Positions 12,398-22,400 of a stretch of 64,000 nucleotides of DNA are shown here, piece by piece; within the stretch, counting starts at the first letter, position 1; each line of letters starts with the position of its first letter. The DNA is from Grammothele lineata. Its lineage: Eukaryota > Basidiomycota > Agaricomycetes > Polyporales > Polyporaceae. Under the pieces are notes generated by a model. The model was not told the DNA's origin. It worked only from the letters and a program-made list of their open reading frames with translations, and made no database searches. Location of the stretch: NCBI GenBank assembly GCA_002150815.3, contig NDFF03000367.1, forward strand, positions 372,001 to 436,000, in the 5' to 3' direction. A program made the position numbers and the translations under genes.

Positions 12398-13313
12398 TCA
12401 TCTCGGCGCCCAGAACGGTCCGTCTTCAAAGTCCTCCACGCCCGGCCGCCGCTGCATCTGCGCCTGCGCAGGACCGGGTGCATGCGCGGGCTTCGGGCTC
12501 GCCTGGAGACTCCTTACACCCTGCCGCGCGGCAAGCCCCTTCGCCATCGCCGCGGCCCCCACCGGCCTCGGGTCCGCCGACATCGTGCGTTTATGTACCG
12601 GGGGCACGCCCTGTGGCAGCTGCTGGTACTGTGCCGACGACGACGACGAAGCGGAGGAGGCGGGTGTGGGGAGGGCCATAGAGCCGTCGTCGTCGTGCGC
12701 GGCGACGAGCTCGAGCTCGAGCACGGAGTGGTTCTCTTTCCAGCGCTCGGGGCCGTCGTGCGCGCGCGCGAAGCGCCAGCCGAGGTAGGCGTCGCAGGTC
12801 TTGCAGATGAATTCTTGGATCGTGTACGCGCCCGAGTCCATGAGGAGGATGGAGGGCGGGTCGAGCGCGACGTTCCGTCTGGGAGCGGGGCGGTGAGCGC
12901 GGGCACGGGGTGCGTGGGGAAGGAGGGCACGGAGGGGGTCGCGCGTGAGAAGAGCGAGGTTTGCGGGTATGTGAGGTAGAAGAACGGGCGGGGGGAGAGG
13001 TGGAAGTAAAGAGCGGGGTATGACGCAAGGTGAAGAGACGTACGTTTCTGAGACGAGGACGGCCTTGCCTGCGTGCCCTCGGTATGCCTGCCCGACGGAT
13101 TACGGCAATGAGCATACACGGATGCACTTGCAGATCTGCCGGGGGCAGACGGACGGGGCGGGTACTCACGGTGGACACTATACGGGACGTGTGTGCGATG
13201 CGTGTGCCGCACTCGGAGCAGGCGAAGATGCGTGGGGGCCCGACATACGGTGCGCGGTCGACACCGTCTGAGGGAATCGTGGGCAGGGTGGGGGAGACAC
13301 TAGACTTGGACAT
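12398..13313 (-). CDS. Yippee-type zinc-binding protein
   Basis: Predicted 222-residue protein of the Yippee/Mis18 zinc fold; the family is linked to chromatin, the centromere and cell cycle, but the molecular role here is unknown. Exons: 13313-13170, 13087-13044 (44 nt) and 12878-12398, total 669 nt. The first half-site is CSEC (residues 33-36). The middle exon gives GHAGKAVLVSET, matching the Yippee F/G-x-x-G-x-A segment. The second half-site is FICKTCDAYLGWRFARAHDG, followed by the typical RWKENHSVLELELV strand. The last 85-90 residues are an Ala/Pro/Ser-rich tail beyond the family core. It is divergent from allantoinase, with 750 bp between the two ATGs. A Mis18-like role is an alternative I cannot separate from sequence. 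Confidence 0.88.
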
Positions 13314-14063
13314 GCGTGGGCGAGGGCGGGCGAGGGCGAGAGATGGGCGTGGTGGTGTTCAGGACGTGGAGGAAGGAGGAGGAGTGGGCGAGTAGGAGAA
13401 GAGCATGCGGACGAGAGAGGGCGAGATTCCGGCTGCTGTCTGATCGCTGGATGCGGGCGGGGAGCCGGGCAGGCGGAACGCATCAATTTCCCAAGCATTT
13501 CGCACCGCAAGCCCATTCTCGACCTCAACCCGACTCGAATCGGACGCCCGAGGACAGCGGGCGGGAATGCGAGGACGCTTCCGTCGCCCGTGCATTGTCG
13601 GTGGCGGGCTGCAGCAGAGCTCGGAGCGGGTGCAGACTCGACGAGCACTGCTCCATGCAGATCAGACCAGACCATCTCCGTGATCCATCGCGAGGGGAGG
13701 CGGTCTCAAATGGCTGTGCTCTTGCCTTCTTCTGGACTTGTCGTGCGAAATACCTCATAATGCCCCCTGCTTCTCCCAAGTCGCATGGAAGCCATACACG
13801 GGTGCAGGCACCGAGGCGGGCACGGCACGAAGGCGACATTCCCAGCATGCACAACTCGGTTGGCGGGTCGTCCAGCCACACCCTGCCATCATGGTCATAC
13901 ACGTGATACCGTTTTCCACAGTAGCTGCCTTTCTGGGAAGCTGCTATCGAGATAACGCCCGACTCGCACTCACGTCCTCTCCTCCCTCTGCCACCAACGC
14001 GGCCCTCACAGCGACCATCGATACACGCGCACGCTCACTTGACCTAACGCACGCGCGAGCACC
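13314..14063. promoter_or_regulatory. Divergent spacer between Yippee gene and allantoinase
   Basis: 750 bp separate two start codons that face away from each other, so both promoters must lie here. No clear TATA box is seen close to either gene. A CT-rich segment (CCTCTCCTCCCTCTGCC, about 13975-13991) lies about 75 bp before the allantoinase ATG, a common position for pyrimidine-rich fungal transcription starts. Confidence 0.55.
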
Positions 14064-15804
14064 ATGTCCACACGACGCATCTTCACAGGCCGCAACGTCG
14101 TCCTCCCCGACGGACAGCCCCGGCCCGCCACCCTGATCGTGGACGCCGCCTCAGGCAAGATCACTGACGTCCTCCCCCACGCCAGCGCCCGCGCCGACTT
14201 TGCAGACGTGGGCGATGCAGGATGGGTCGACGCCGGCGACCACTATATCCTTCCCGGGATCGTCGAGTCCGTCTGTCCGCCGCCGCCGCTCGCTCATGCC
14301 GAACTCTAACTAACTTCTTCCTGCCACCGCACCGCCCCACACCCCGCCCCCGCCCCCGACAACAGCGCGCACGTCCACCTCAACGAGCCTGGGAGGACGG
14401 ACTGGGAGGGGTTCTGGACGGGCACGCGCGCCGCAGCATCCGGGGGCGTGACGACGCTCGTCGACATGCCCCTCAACTCCATCCCGCCAACGACCACGGT
14501 CGCGAACCTAGAAGAGAAGCGCGCCGCCGCCCGCGGGCAGTGTTGGACGGACGTCGCCTTCTGGGGCGGTGTCATCCCAAAGAACCAGGCAGGCTATACC
14601 GCGCTCGTATACTTGTACCATGGGCGCAGCTGACAGTGCGGCATGCCCTGTAGGCCCACTTGCGGCCGCTTATTGACGCGGGCGTGAAGGGCTTCAAGTG
14701 TTTCCTCATCGAGAGCGGCGTAGACGTAGGTCGCTCCGTGTCAACCGTACAACTGCCCATGCTGATATACTCACTCCTGTAGGAGTTTCCATGCGTGAAC
14801 GAGGGCGACCTCCGCCTCGCGATGGACGAGCTTAAGGTCCACTGCGCCCCACTTCCCCGCCTGATCTAATCCGCTGATCGCCTCCGCCCCCGCAGGACAC
14901 CTCCACCGTCCTCTGCTTCCACGCCGAGCTCGACACCTCCCCTCCCAAAGCCGACACAACAGACGCCCCCGCCAACCCGACGCTCTACTCCACCTTCCTC
15001 GACTCCCGCCCCGAACAGCTCGAAGTAGCCGCCCTCTCCCTAATCACCCGCCTCCACGCCTCCTACGCCTCCCTCCGGCTGCACGTCGTCCACCTCTCCG
15101 CATCCTCCGCCCTCCCCCTCATCCGCGCCGCCAAAGCCTCAGGCTTACCCCTAACCGTCGAGACCTGCTTCCACTACCTCTCCCTCGCCGCACACGCCGT
15201 CCCCGACGGCCGGCCCGAATTCAAGTGCTGCCCGCCCATAAGGGACGAGCGCAACCGCGAGGCGCTCTGGGCCGCGCTGGGGGAGGGTACGATCGACTGC
15301 GTCGTGAGCGACCACTCCCCCTGCGTCGCGTCGCTCAAGAAACTCGACGAGGGCGACATCATGAGCGCGTGGGGCGGGATCAGCACGCTCGGGCTCGGCT
15401 TGGGGTTGCTGTGGACCGAGGCGCGCAAGAGGGGGTTCGGGATCGAGAGGGTCGTGGATTGGCTGTGTGTCAAGACTGCGAGGCATGCGGGCCTCGCGGA
15501 CCGGAAGGGGCGGTTGGGCGTGGGCTTTGACGCGGATGTGGTCGTGTGGGACCCGGATGCGAGGGTCGAGGTGCGCGCGCGCTCCTTGCGTACATTTCCG
15601 TTGTTCTCGAGACGGGGCGGGATGGAGTGCTGATATGTCGGATAGGTCACGCTGGAGTCGCTGAACTTCAAGAACAAGCTCACGCCGTACGCGGGTCTCA
15701 CGCTGGACGGGAAGGTCGAGCGGACGTTTGTCAGGGGTAAGCTGGTCTACGACGCGGCCGCGGGGGGCTTTGAAGGCCTCTCGCCCGTCGGCGAGCTCCT
15801 GTAA
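14064..15804 (+). CDS. Allantoinase
   Basis: Hydrolyses allantoin to allantoate in purine (ureide) degradation; a binuclear metal-dependent amidohydrolase. Exons: 14064-14266, 14366-14588, 14654-14725, 14783-14836, 14896-15570 and 15646-15804, total 1386 nt, 461 residues, the usual family size. Visible landmarks: [16 protein letters not shown] (metal ligands His about 70 and 72), [14 protein letters not shown] (bridging Lys about 157), [14 protein letters not shown], and VVSDHSPC (Asp ligand), then the C-terminal [10 protein letters not shown] typical of allantoinases. Intron 2 appears to use a GC donor (CAG/GCAGGC), which joins KNQ directly to AHLRPL as in homologs. A GT donor at 14607 is also in frame but would insert six residues. 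The ATG context is ACCATGTCC. Confidence 0.95.
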
Positions 15805-16263
15805 GGACCCGTACGAAGAGGAGACTATACATTCCATGTTTTCTACAGCATATCTCCTCGACTACTTACACGGTGTGCGCCAGTGCAATGGTGCTCACAG
15901 AAAGTTTGATATAGCACCAGCACCCGCCGGCACGACCCGCCGGCCTCAGGAAGCGTGCGACACGCAGATTCTCCGGGCTCCGCATTCTTCGGGCTCGTGC
16001 ACCCATCTCCGGACAGTACATACCAAACGCCGGACTTCGCCCGGTGTCAGACCTGCTGTCTTATGACAGCTAGGTAGCGCTCCTGGTCTGCAATTTCCCC
16101 GGCTTTTCCTCCCTCTCGCATGCTAACATCCATGGCGCCGTGTTTGCAGGCCGCGTCTAGACGTCAAAACGTCGAACTACATACCGGCGCCACAGACGCG
16201 ACGTCGGGGCGAGAGGTGGGGTAAGGCCGCCGTGTGTACCGCCGGCCGCGAGCACTGTGCATC
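15805..16263. other. Intergenic after allantoinase
   Basis: 459 bp between the allantoinase stop and the start of the duplicated block. I see no gene. It should contain the allantoinase 3' UTR; a short imperfect inverted repeat CGCCGGC...GCCGGC occurs near 15925-15945. Confidence 0.5.
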
Positions 16264-16353
16264 GTGCCCGTCGCGTCGATGCCCGACGTCGCGAGGGCTA
16301 GAGGTTTCGTTAGGATACGGAATTATCGTTCGAAGTGACCAAGCTTACACGAG

Positions 16354-16360
16354 TATAAAG
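16354..16360 (+). promoter_or_regulatory. TATA box of the secreted-protein gene
   Basis: TATAAAG lies 98 bp upstream of the ATG at 16452. The matching site in copy B reads TATCAAA, so the element is lost where the gene is dead. Confidence 0.6.
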
Positions 16361-16451
16361 CTTGAAATGCGTTCGACTCAGGAAAGCACCAACGACTTCG
16401 CCGATACTTCCTCCCAGCTAGCTTCCTACGCGCCAATCTTGATCGTCAGCC

Positions 16452-17050
16452 ATGAAGAGCTTCTTCGTCCTCGCTGCCTGGGCCGCGTCTGCCCTCGCTC
16501 AGAGCGCGAGTATCCTCTTACCCGTGAACGGCACCACCATCCGCCCAGGCGACTCGCTCGTCATCGACGTACACCAAGAGGTCCGCCCTAGCTCTCACTC
16601 CTGTTCACACATTCAATGCTGACATTCCCCTGTTCCTTCCCCTCCTCCCGCTAGAACTCAAACTCAGACCTCGTCCAAGTCGCAATCGTCCTCGGGCTCC
16701 GCTTCTGCCCTAACCAGTCCTGCGCGGGCATCGACCCGATCGAGGACGGCGTCGGCACGATCCTCGTCAACGGCCCCTGGTCGCCCACGGACGACCCGAG
16801 CCTGCCCCAGCTCGGGCTCCACCAGAACTTCACGGTGACCGTCCCCGATTTCGCGAGCCCTGGGCCGGTGCTGCTGGGTCTGTTGCACTTGCAGCTTGTT
16901 GGGGTGAGTGTTCGCTGTTTCCGCGTTTCTATTTGGGGGAGGGTCCTAACGACTTTGCTTCAGGCGGAGAAGACCCCGGAGTTCGAGGGCAGCTCTGTCA
17001 CTCTCATCATGGAATCAACTGCAGAAGAGGCTCTGCGGGTGATGGGGTAG
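16452..17050 (+). CDS. Small secreted protein, unknown function
   Basis: 154 residues from three exons (16452-16580, 16655-16903, 16964-17050; 465 nt). It opens with a signal peptide, MKSFFVLAAWASALAQ, with likely cleavage after the Ala-Gln region. The mature part begins SASILLPVNGTTIRPGDSLV, resembling short beta-sandwich secreted proteins common in basidiomycetes. It has one FCPNQSC cysteine pair and several possible N-glycosylation sites (NGT, NQS, NFT). Introns are GT-AG, and intron 2 has a CTAAC branch point about 15 bases before its end. I do not recognise a catalytic motif. A degenerate paralog lies at 22592-23054. The final exon and 3' flank are almost identical between the copies, more so than the rest of the gene. 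Confidence 0.85.
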
Positions 17051-17192
17051 GGTATGGACGATCCGAGGGATACAAAACGAGCTTTACAGTACAACATTGT
17101 AGCAGGGGATAAGATACATCAAAGTAGATCGTCGACGTCCTGCACTGTGCTTCACACCAGGATTCGGGACCAACAGCCGCAGCCTGAGGGGA

Positions 17193-18118
17193 TCAGAGAA
17201 TATTGTCCACCTCGTCATCGTCCTCATCTTCTGAGGACGAGTCCATGATGCTGTCCTTGGTGACGTTCGCTTGGGGAACTTCGTCGTCGTCTTCGTCATC
17301 ATCGTCATCATCGCTCGACTGCGCCGGTCTGCGTGCGCGTGAGGACGTGGCTTTGGGTGGTGGGGGCCTACGAAACATCAGGCATTAAGTTATGTGTCGA
17401 CAGAGTTGATCACGGCACTCACTTCCGCACGCCCTTTCCTCTAGGCTTCGGAGTCACCTCCTTCACCTCGTCGTCGTCGTCATCGTCGTCGTCATCACTC
17501 CCACCGCCACCTTCATCCTCGTCCTCTTCGTCCGAGCTAAAAGTGATCGGTTGCTTGAACGCGGCAGTCGTTGCCTTCTTTGACTTCTCCGCACTGCCCT
17601 CACACGCCCGTATTAGCTATAACCCTCAGTGGACAAATGGTATATACTCACGCATTCCTCCTAGAGTCGGGACGGGCGTAGCAGACACCGAACGTCTCGA
17701 CACATCGTCGTCGTCAGAAGACTCGTCATCGGACTGCGCCGAGAGACGCTGCTGCCTGTTCCGACTGGTTCGTTAGTATAGCTTCCATCCTGTCCTACGC
17801 CGAGCGAACGCACTTGGACCTGCCATTCGGAGACGGTGCGATCTGCGTACGTCCCGGCGCTGGTCGTGGGCGTGGTTGCTTCGCTCATGGAGCGCCTAAA
17901 GCACAGACGATGGACAGAGTCAGCATCATGGCGCGCACGAGTCGGTCTGCAGGGAGAGACATACCGCTTCCTCCTGTTCTTGGGCAGCACAGGCTCCTCT
18001 TCGTCCTCCTCAAGCGGAATGATATCGTCGAGGAGCTCAAACATGTCCTCGAGCTCCTCGAGCTTCCGCAGCTCTTCCTCGCTGGAGTTCTCGAGCTGAC
18101 ACTCATACTTCTTCGTGA
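17193..18118 (-). pseudogene. Truncated copy of the condensin subunit 3 3' end
   Basis: Homologous to exons 11-15 of the condensin gene at 23197-27489, retaining most splice sites and the same terminal acidic tail ending EVDNIL. It has no counterpart to exons 1-10. Homology starts inside exon 11 (KKYE-Q-LENS-SEEELRKL), so there is no natural start. Compared with the intact gene it has a 2-nt deletion in exon 12 and a 10-nt deletion in exon 13. The first puts exon 13 into a frame with an early TGA; the two together sum to 12 and would restore frame afterwards. Open frames of about 60-130 codons survive by reading through introns. I infer a non-functional fragment; transcription from the nearby MYND promoter region is possible. 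Confidence 0.85.
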
Positions 18119-18349
18119 CACAGTCGCCCCTGGCGGCCTGAGCTGTCTGAGTACAAGTTGCAACTCACGCGTTGGCTGCGCCCGCCGTTCAAACGTTAAG
18201 TGCGTAGCGGTGTTCGAGTCCGACCAGTGCGAGTCCGAGTCTGTTGATGGATGATGTTTGCCACTGTTTGTATAATGACCGTGCTGACGTAATCTTACGG
18301 TTCAGTGTCCCTCGGCGCCTGTCGCGTCTGACCTTGACCTCTCGTTCGA

Positions 18350-21300
18350 ATGTCCTCACCAGTCTACTGGCCGGTGGCCACTGAACTTCGTTCCGCGAGA
18401 CGCACACCAGCCGCTTGCATTACACGCGATTTACCGCCAGATGTCCCCGTCGACGTTCTGCTGCTCAACACCGTCGACTGTAGCGACATCTTGTTTACTG
18501 TCTTCTGCGAACACCCATCATGTAAGTCTTAAAGCCCCCTTTTGAAGGTATAAAATGCTGGGACTAACACACTCTATAGTCAACCGGAAGATAGACTTTA
18601 CTTGCTCCATTCTCGAGCCGCTGTTACTAGGTGAGTACTAGAGTGGCTAGTTTCATCTGTTGAGTGCGACCTGAGGCATGATGATTCCTTTCGATTTACG
18701 CCACAGCACGGAATGTTCTTCTTATCACTATGGTCTTGGATGACGTATCTTCACCGGTAATCTGGTGTATTTTCAACCACCTTTTTCTCGACTCTGGCTG
18801 TACATCCATCCTAGCGTCTCATTGTCGGCGACTGGCCGAACTAGCTTCTTGCCCTGAATGGTGGTCCAACTCCGCGTACGGTTCTATCATCAAGTGGGGC
18901 TCTCAACATACCCTGTCAGAGGCTCAGCAATTCTGGCTTGAGATCGCTCAAATGGCAGAAGAAAACTCGCTAGGCCTCCCCGCTGTCGAATACTTTCGAA
19001 CGAATGTCTTACGCCAGATGTCACTGCTTCAGCACGGTTATCACCATACCTCACATCGTGGAGCAAGCCCTTTGCACGAGCGTGCCGAATATTTCTATGG
19101 CGTCGCATTCCAGTTCTTTTGGAGCTCCGGTGTCACTTCCATGGATGAGGCCGACGTCATCGCCGCCTGCAGATTAAACCCGACCTTTTGGCTTTACCGC
19201 TTCGGTTCGAATTCCTTCCCGCATCCTTGTTTCGATCCTCTAGTACCTTTCCACACCGCCCAGCTTTTCAGCTTGACCAGAGATAGAACCTGCATTCGCG
19301 TTCGAGACCTATTCAACGCCGCTCGGGACGAATTTGCTCAATGGTGCTCAGTCTTTCGTCAAGCCGCTTGCGGGCCGGGCTCCAGTAGCGTTGTCGTACG
19401 TTTCATCTGCGGAGACCCCCTCCGCGTTGCGAGAGCACTCGATTGGTACACGGCTACGGGCAATCTCCACCCCGATATCTCCATCGGGCAGTTTCGCAGC
19501 CAGCCTCTAGCTCTCAGCTCAGACGAGTACGTGGACGGGGGAGCCCCCACCGTCTTTGACGCGATCGACACATCGACGCTTATCGATCAGGTTGGCGTCA
19601 TCAATCTCTTCTCGGTCACGGTCCCCCTCCTCGACACGAAACTGCCTGCTTGCGGCGTTCTCTACACGGAGTCTCTCATACTGCGACCATCTCACTACGG
19701 GCACGACAAGAAGAAACCGATGCCAGAGTACGATCACACCAACTACGCTGAGGTCGCCCTCTGGTTCGACATCGCGCCCGTAGATCGTTATACGGGCTTC
19801 ACATCGGGCTACTCCATGGACGAGAAGATTACGATCGATGATACGCCGCACACCAGACATCTCGAGCGCGTGTCATGGAAAAAGCCTAACTCTGGTGATC
19901 TTCTCGCTCTTCATAGCAGACCTCACATCACGCTGTGCGACAGTCACGTGGAACAGCTCGGCGAGCTTCTGTATGGAGTCCTCAAGTCTATGTCTCCGAC
20001 ACAGGACAATGTACTGAAACATCTCGAGTCTCAATCCGACTCTCGAAACCTCAGTAGAGGGATTCCTCCAAGCCGGCAGCATGTCCCTGAGTCCTTTGCC
20101 ATCTTCTTGAAGTGCGTCAGGCAAAGGTTTTATTACAATGATGGACATAAAGGTTGGAACGCCGCCATATGGTCTGTCATCCAGCGATTCACGGAGGACC
20201 ACTCAGCGGACAATGTGCTCGAGATGGCTATGGGCATCGGCGACCTCGAGGCAGTGCTACACCGCCACGAGGTGTTCATCCAGCAGTCGTCATACGAAGC
20301 TCCCCGGCCTCCGGAATCCCGGTTTGCTGCATGGGAGGTGATCCCTGCGCGCGTTTCCATTCACCTCGTCGTTCCTGCCTCTAGACCCCGCAACTTCCGA
20401 CAGTCATTGCACGCCATGGTCTCACGGTGCGATTCGTCTCCTCTCTTCGTCCGCATCCGATCTGGGGGGAAAAGCTTGTATATTCAGTCGATCCACCTCG
20501 CGTTCGGAAAGGTGGTAAGCACCGGGACCCCCGCTTGGCCGTCCATTCGGATTGAAGAAGATCTGTCTGGCTTTCATGGAGAATCGGACCTCATCGTATC
20601 CTTCTCGATCCTGACAGAGTACTTCCACCATCTTCGCCCAGACGAATCGGACGAGCCAGATGCCCCGATCCGGATTCATCTGTCTATTCTGTGCTCCGCG
20701 CACTCCGAGAACTCTCCTGAAGGAGACGGCGGAGACGTCGGGGAACCTAAAACGGCGCAGGTACAGATGATGGAAGCTGATCTTACGGATGAGAGCAACC
20801 TATTCGTCGTCCCCGCGGAAGACCGTCCCTCGCGAAAGCTTGACCAGGCATGCAAGTGGTTCTCTCTCACAGATACGATGCCTCCGAATGAAGCGGAGAC
20901 GCCCATCGGGAAGCAGGTTGCCGTTTACATGAGCGCGAAGGAAAATCTGGATGACGATAACCAGACACGCCTTCAGTTTAAAGGGCTCACTTCGTCCATT
21001 GTTGTTCAGAGCAGGGTGACTCGCCGTTCGCTGTTGCATGCGAAGAATGCGAAGACGGCTGTTCAGGTCGTGCAGGCCTCTCCTTGTGTGTTGCGCATCT
21101 TCTTCGAAGGACTGAAGCAGGACGTGGTGTATCCTCTTCCGGTCTTCGCGGACGAGCATCATTTGGAAATCATCAATGAGAAGGACGAGTTACGAATTGA
21201 GGTCCGTCGCGGTAGTTGCTGTGCACAGTTGACCCATTAACTCATATAATCTACTATTCCCACTTCGAAGCTGTATGCGCGGATCTACACCGCGTGGTGG

Positions 21301-22311
21301 GACAATTGGCAGGGCTACCAAATGAATCCGTATGTTGTCACAACGGTCGATTCGACTTCTTATCCTTGGGGTATGCACAGAGTGAATCTCGACCGAATGC
21401 CACTCATCGACCCAGAAGCGCCAAAGGTGGCTGAATGGCTCGGCGACCACCTTGACACTCAGCTTTCCATCCAAGATACCGCCTCAGACTCCCTGTTGAA
21501 CAAAATACGTCCGCCGTGGATAACTGAGGAAGAATCTACGCCTATGCTTCTCTGGCCCAAGAAGTCTATCAGCGCCCTCTTCTACCGTACCACTATCGCT
21601 CGGGGCTCCATCCTCGCGCCTGACGGCAAGCCGTTCCGCGTTATGGCACTCCTCGACACGCTTAATGGAGGTCCCTCGGACACTTTCCTCTTTCTCTCCG
21701 GGATTCGCCTCGACCCCAATGCCGGCACTATCGTGGAAGACGCTTACGTGCTCACCATCGCGCCGCCCTTGACGCCTTCCTTCGTCCTTGGGCAGACCGC
21801 CAGACTCATCGGTTTCATCGAGGTCTTGGGGCCGTACGAGGTACGCGCGTGGAAGCAGCTCCTGCCCGCGTACGCCGAACGTTGCCGGAACTGGTCGCAC
21901 ACCCCCAACTGCGAGTACCGCCGGCCGGGAGCGACGGTGCCACTGCACACGACGATGCACGCCGGCGACCCTCTCTGCAGCTGCGGGCGCGGCAAGGACG
22001 TCGAGGGGTTCCTTGCGCTCAAGTCGGAGTGGTCGCACGTCGCGCCGTGTCTGACGCGGATTGCGATCGGCCCGCTGTTCCCCGTGTGGGGAACCGAAGG
22101 GCTGATACTCCAAAGGCTGCGCCGGATGAAGCTGGTGAACTGGCAAGGAAAGCCGCGCGAGCGGCCGCTGAGCAATCCAGCGTGTAAGGTGTGCGAGAAA
22201 AAGGGGGCGATGGTGAAGTGTTGTGGGGGATGCGGCAAGGTGTACTACTGCTCGCCGCAGTGCCAGAAGCAGGATTGGAAGGATCATAAGCCCGTCTGTC
22301 GTAATGCCTAA
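18350..22311 (+). CDS. Large MYND-finger protein of the fungal DUF4470-like type
   Basis: One gene of 1252 residues, exons 18350-18521, 18580-18630, 18707-21201 and 21271-22311 (3759 nt). The N-terminus, TRDLPPDVPVDVLLLNTVD...ILFTVFCEHPSFNRKIDFTC...ARNVLLIT, matches the start shared by many agaricomycete MYND proteins. The two tiny 5' introns restore that motif exactly. The middle is long and helical with no known catalytic signature. The C-terminus carries a full MYND zinc finger (about 1211-1249): C-x2-C ... C-x2-C ... YYC-x3-C-x3-DW-x2-H-x3-C. Intron 3 (21202-21270) joins DELRIE to LYARIYTAWW. MYND fingers bind proline-rich peptides; the role is otherwise unknown. The gene and its short flanks fill exactly the interval between the two duplicated segments. 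Confidence 0.9.
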
Positions 22312-22400
22312 GTGTACCACATGGGAATCGGATGTACGTATAGCAGGAGGTCAGTGGATCGCTGTGAATTGTTGTCCTCGAGATGCATTTTTATTACAGT

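Larger units (their letters stand above)
16264..18118. repeat. Duplicated segment, copy A
   Basis: Aligns collinearly and in the same orientation with 22401-24127. The match begins near GTGCCCGTCGCGTCGATG (16264) against GTGCCTACCGTATCGATG (22401) and ends where the condensin exon 11 homology stops, near 18118 versus 24127. It carries an intact small secreted-protein gene and a broken 3' part of the condensin gene. Identity is uneven: near-perfect from about 17007 to 17280, clearly lower elsewhere, with a large deletion in copy B removing intron 1 and its flanks. The ends are judged by eye, to within about 20 bases. Confidence 0.85.

Noticed and set aside
14607..14653. GT-AG alternative for allantoinase intron 2
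   Set aside because: In frame but inserts six extra residues at a conserved junction; the GC-AG version fits homologs better, though I cannot exclude it without transcripts.
15151..15837. 228-codon minus-strand frame
   Set aside because: Shadow of the allantoinase exons on the opposite strand.
17661..18044. 127-codon minus-strand frame as a small acidic protein gene
   Set aside because: It reads through what are introns in the intact condensin gene and depends on small deletions; better explained as part of the truncated duplicate.
18730..21240. 836-residue protein as its own gene
   Set aside because: Two short upstream introns recover the conserved N-terminus starting at 18350, and the apparent stop lies inside intron 3.
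21322..22311. Separate 329-residue MYND gene
   Set aside because: An intron at 21202-21270 joins it in phase to the preceding long exon, and the combined protein matches the known architecture of fungal MYND proteins.
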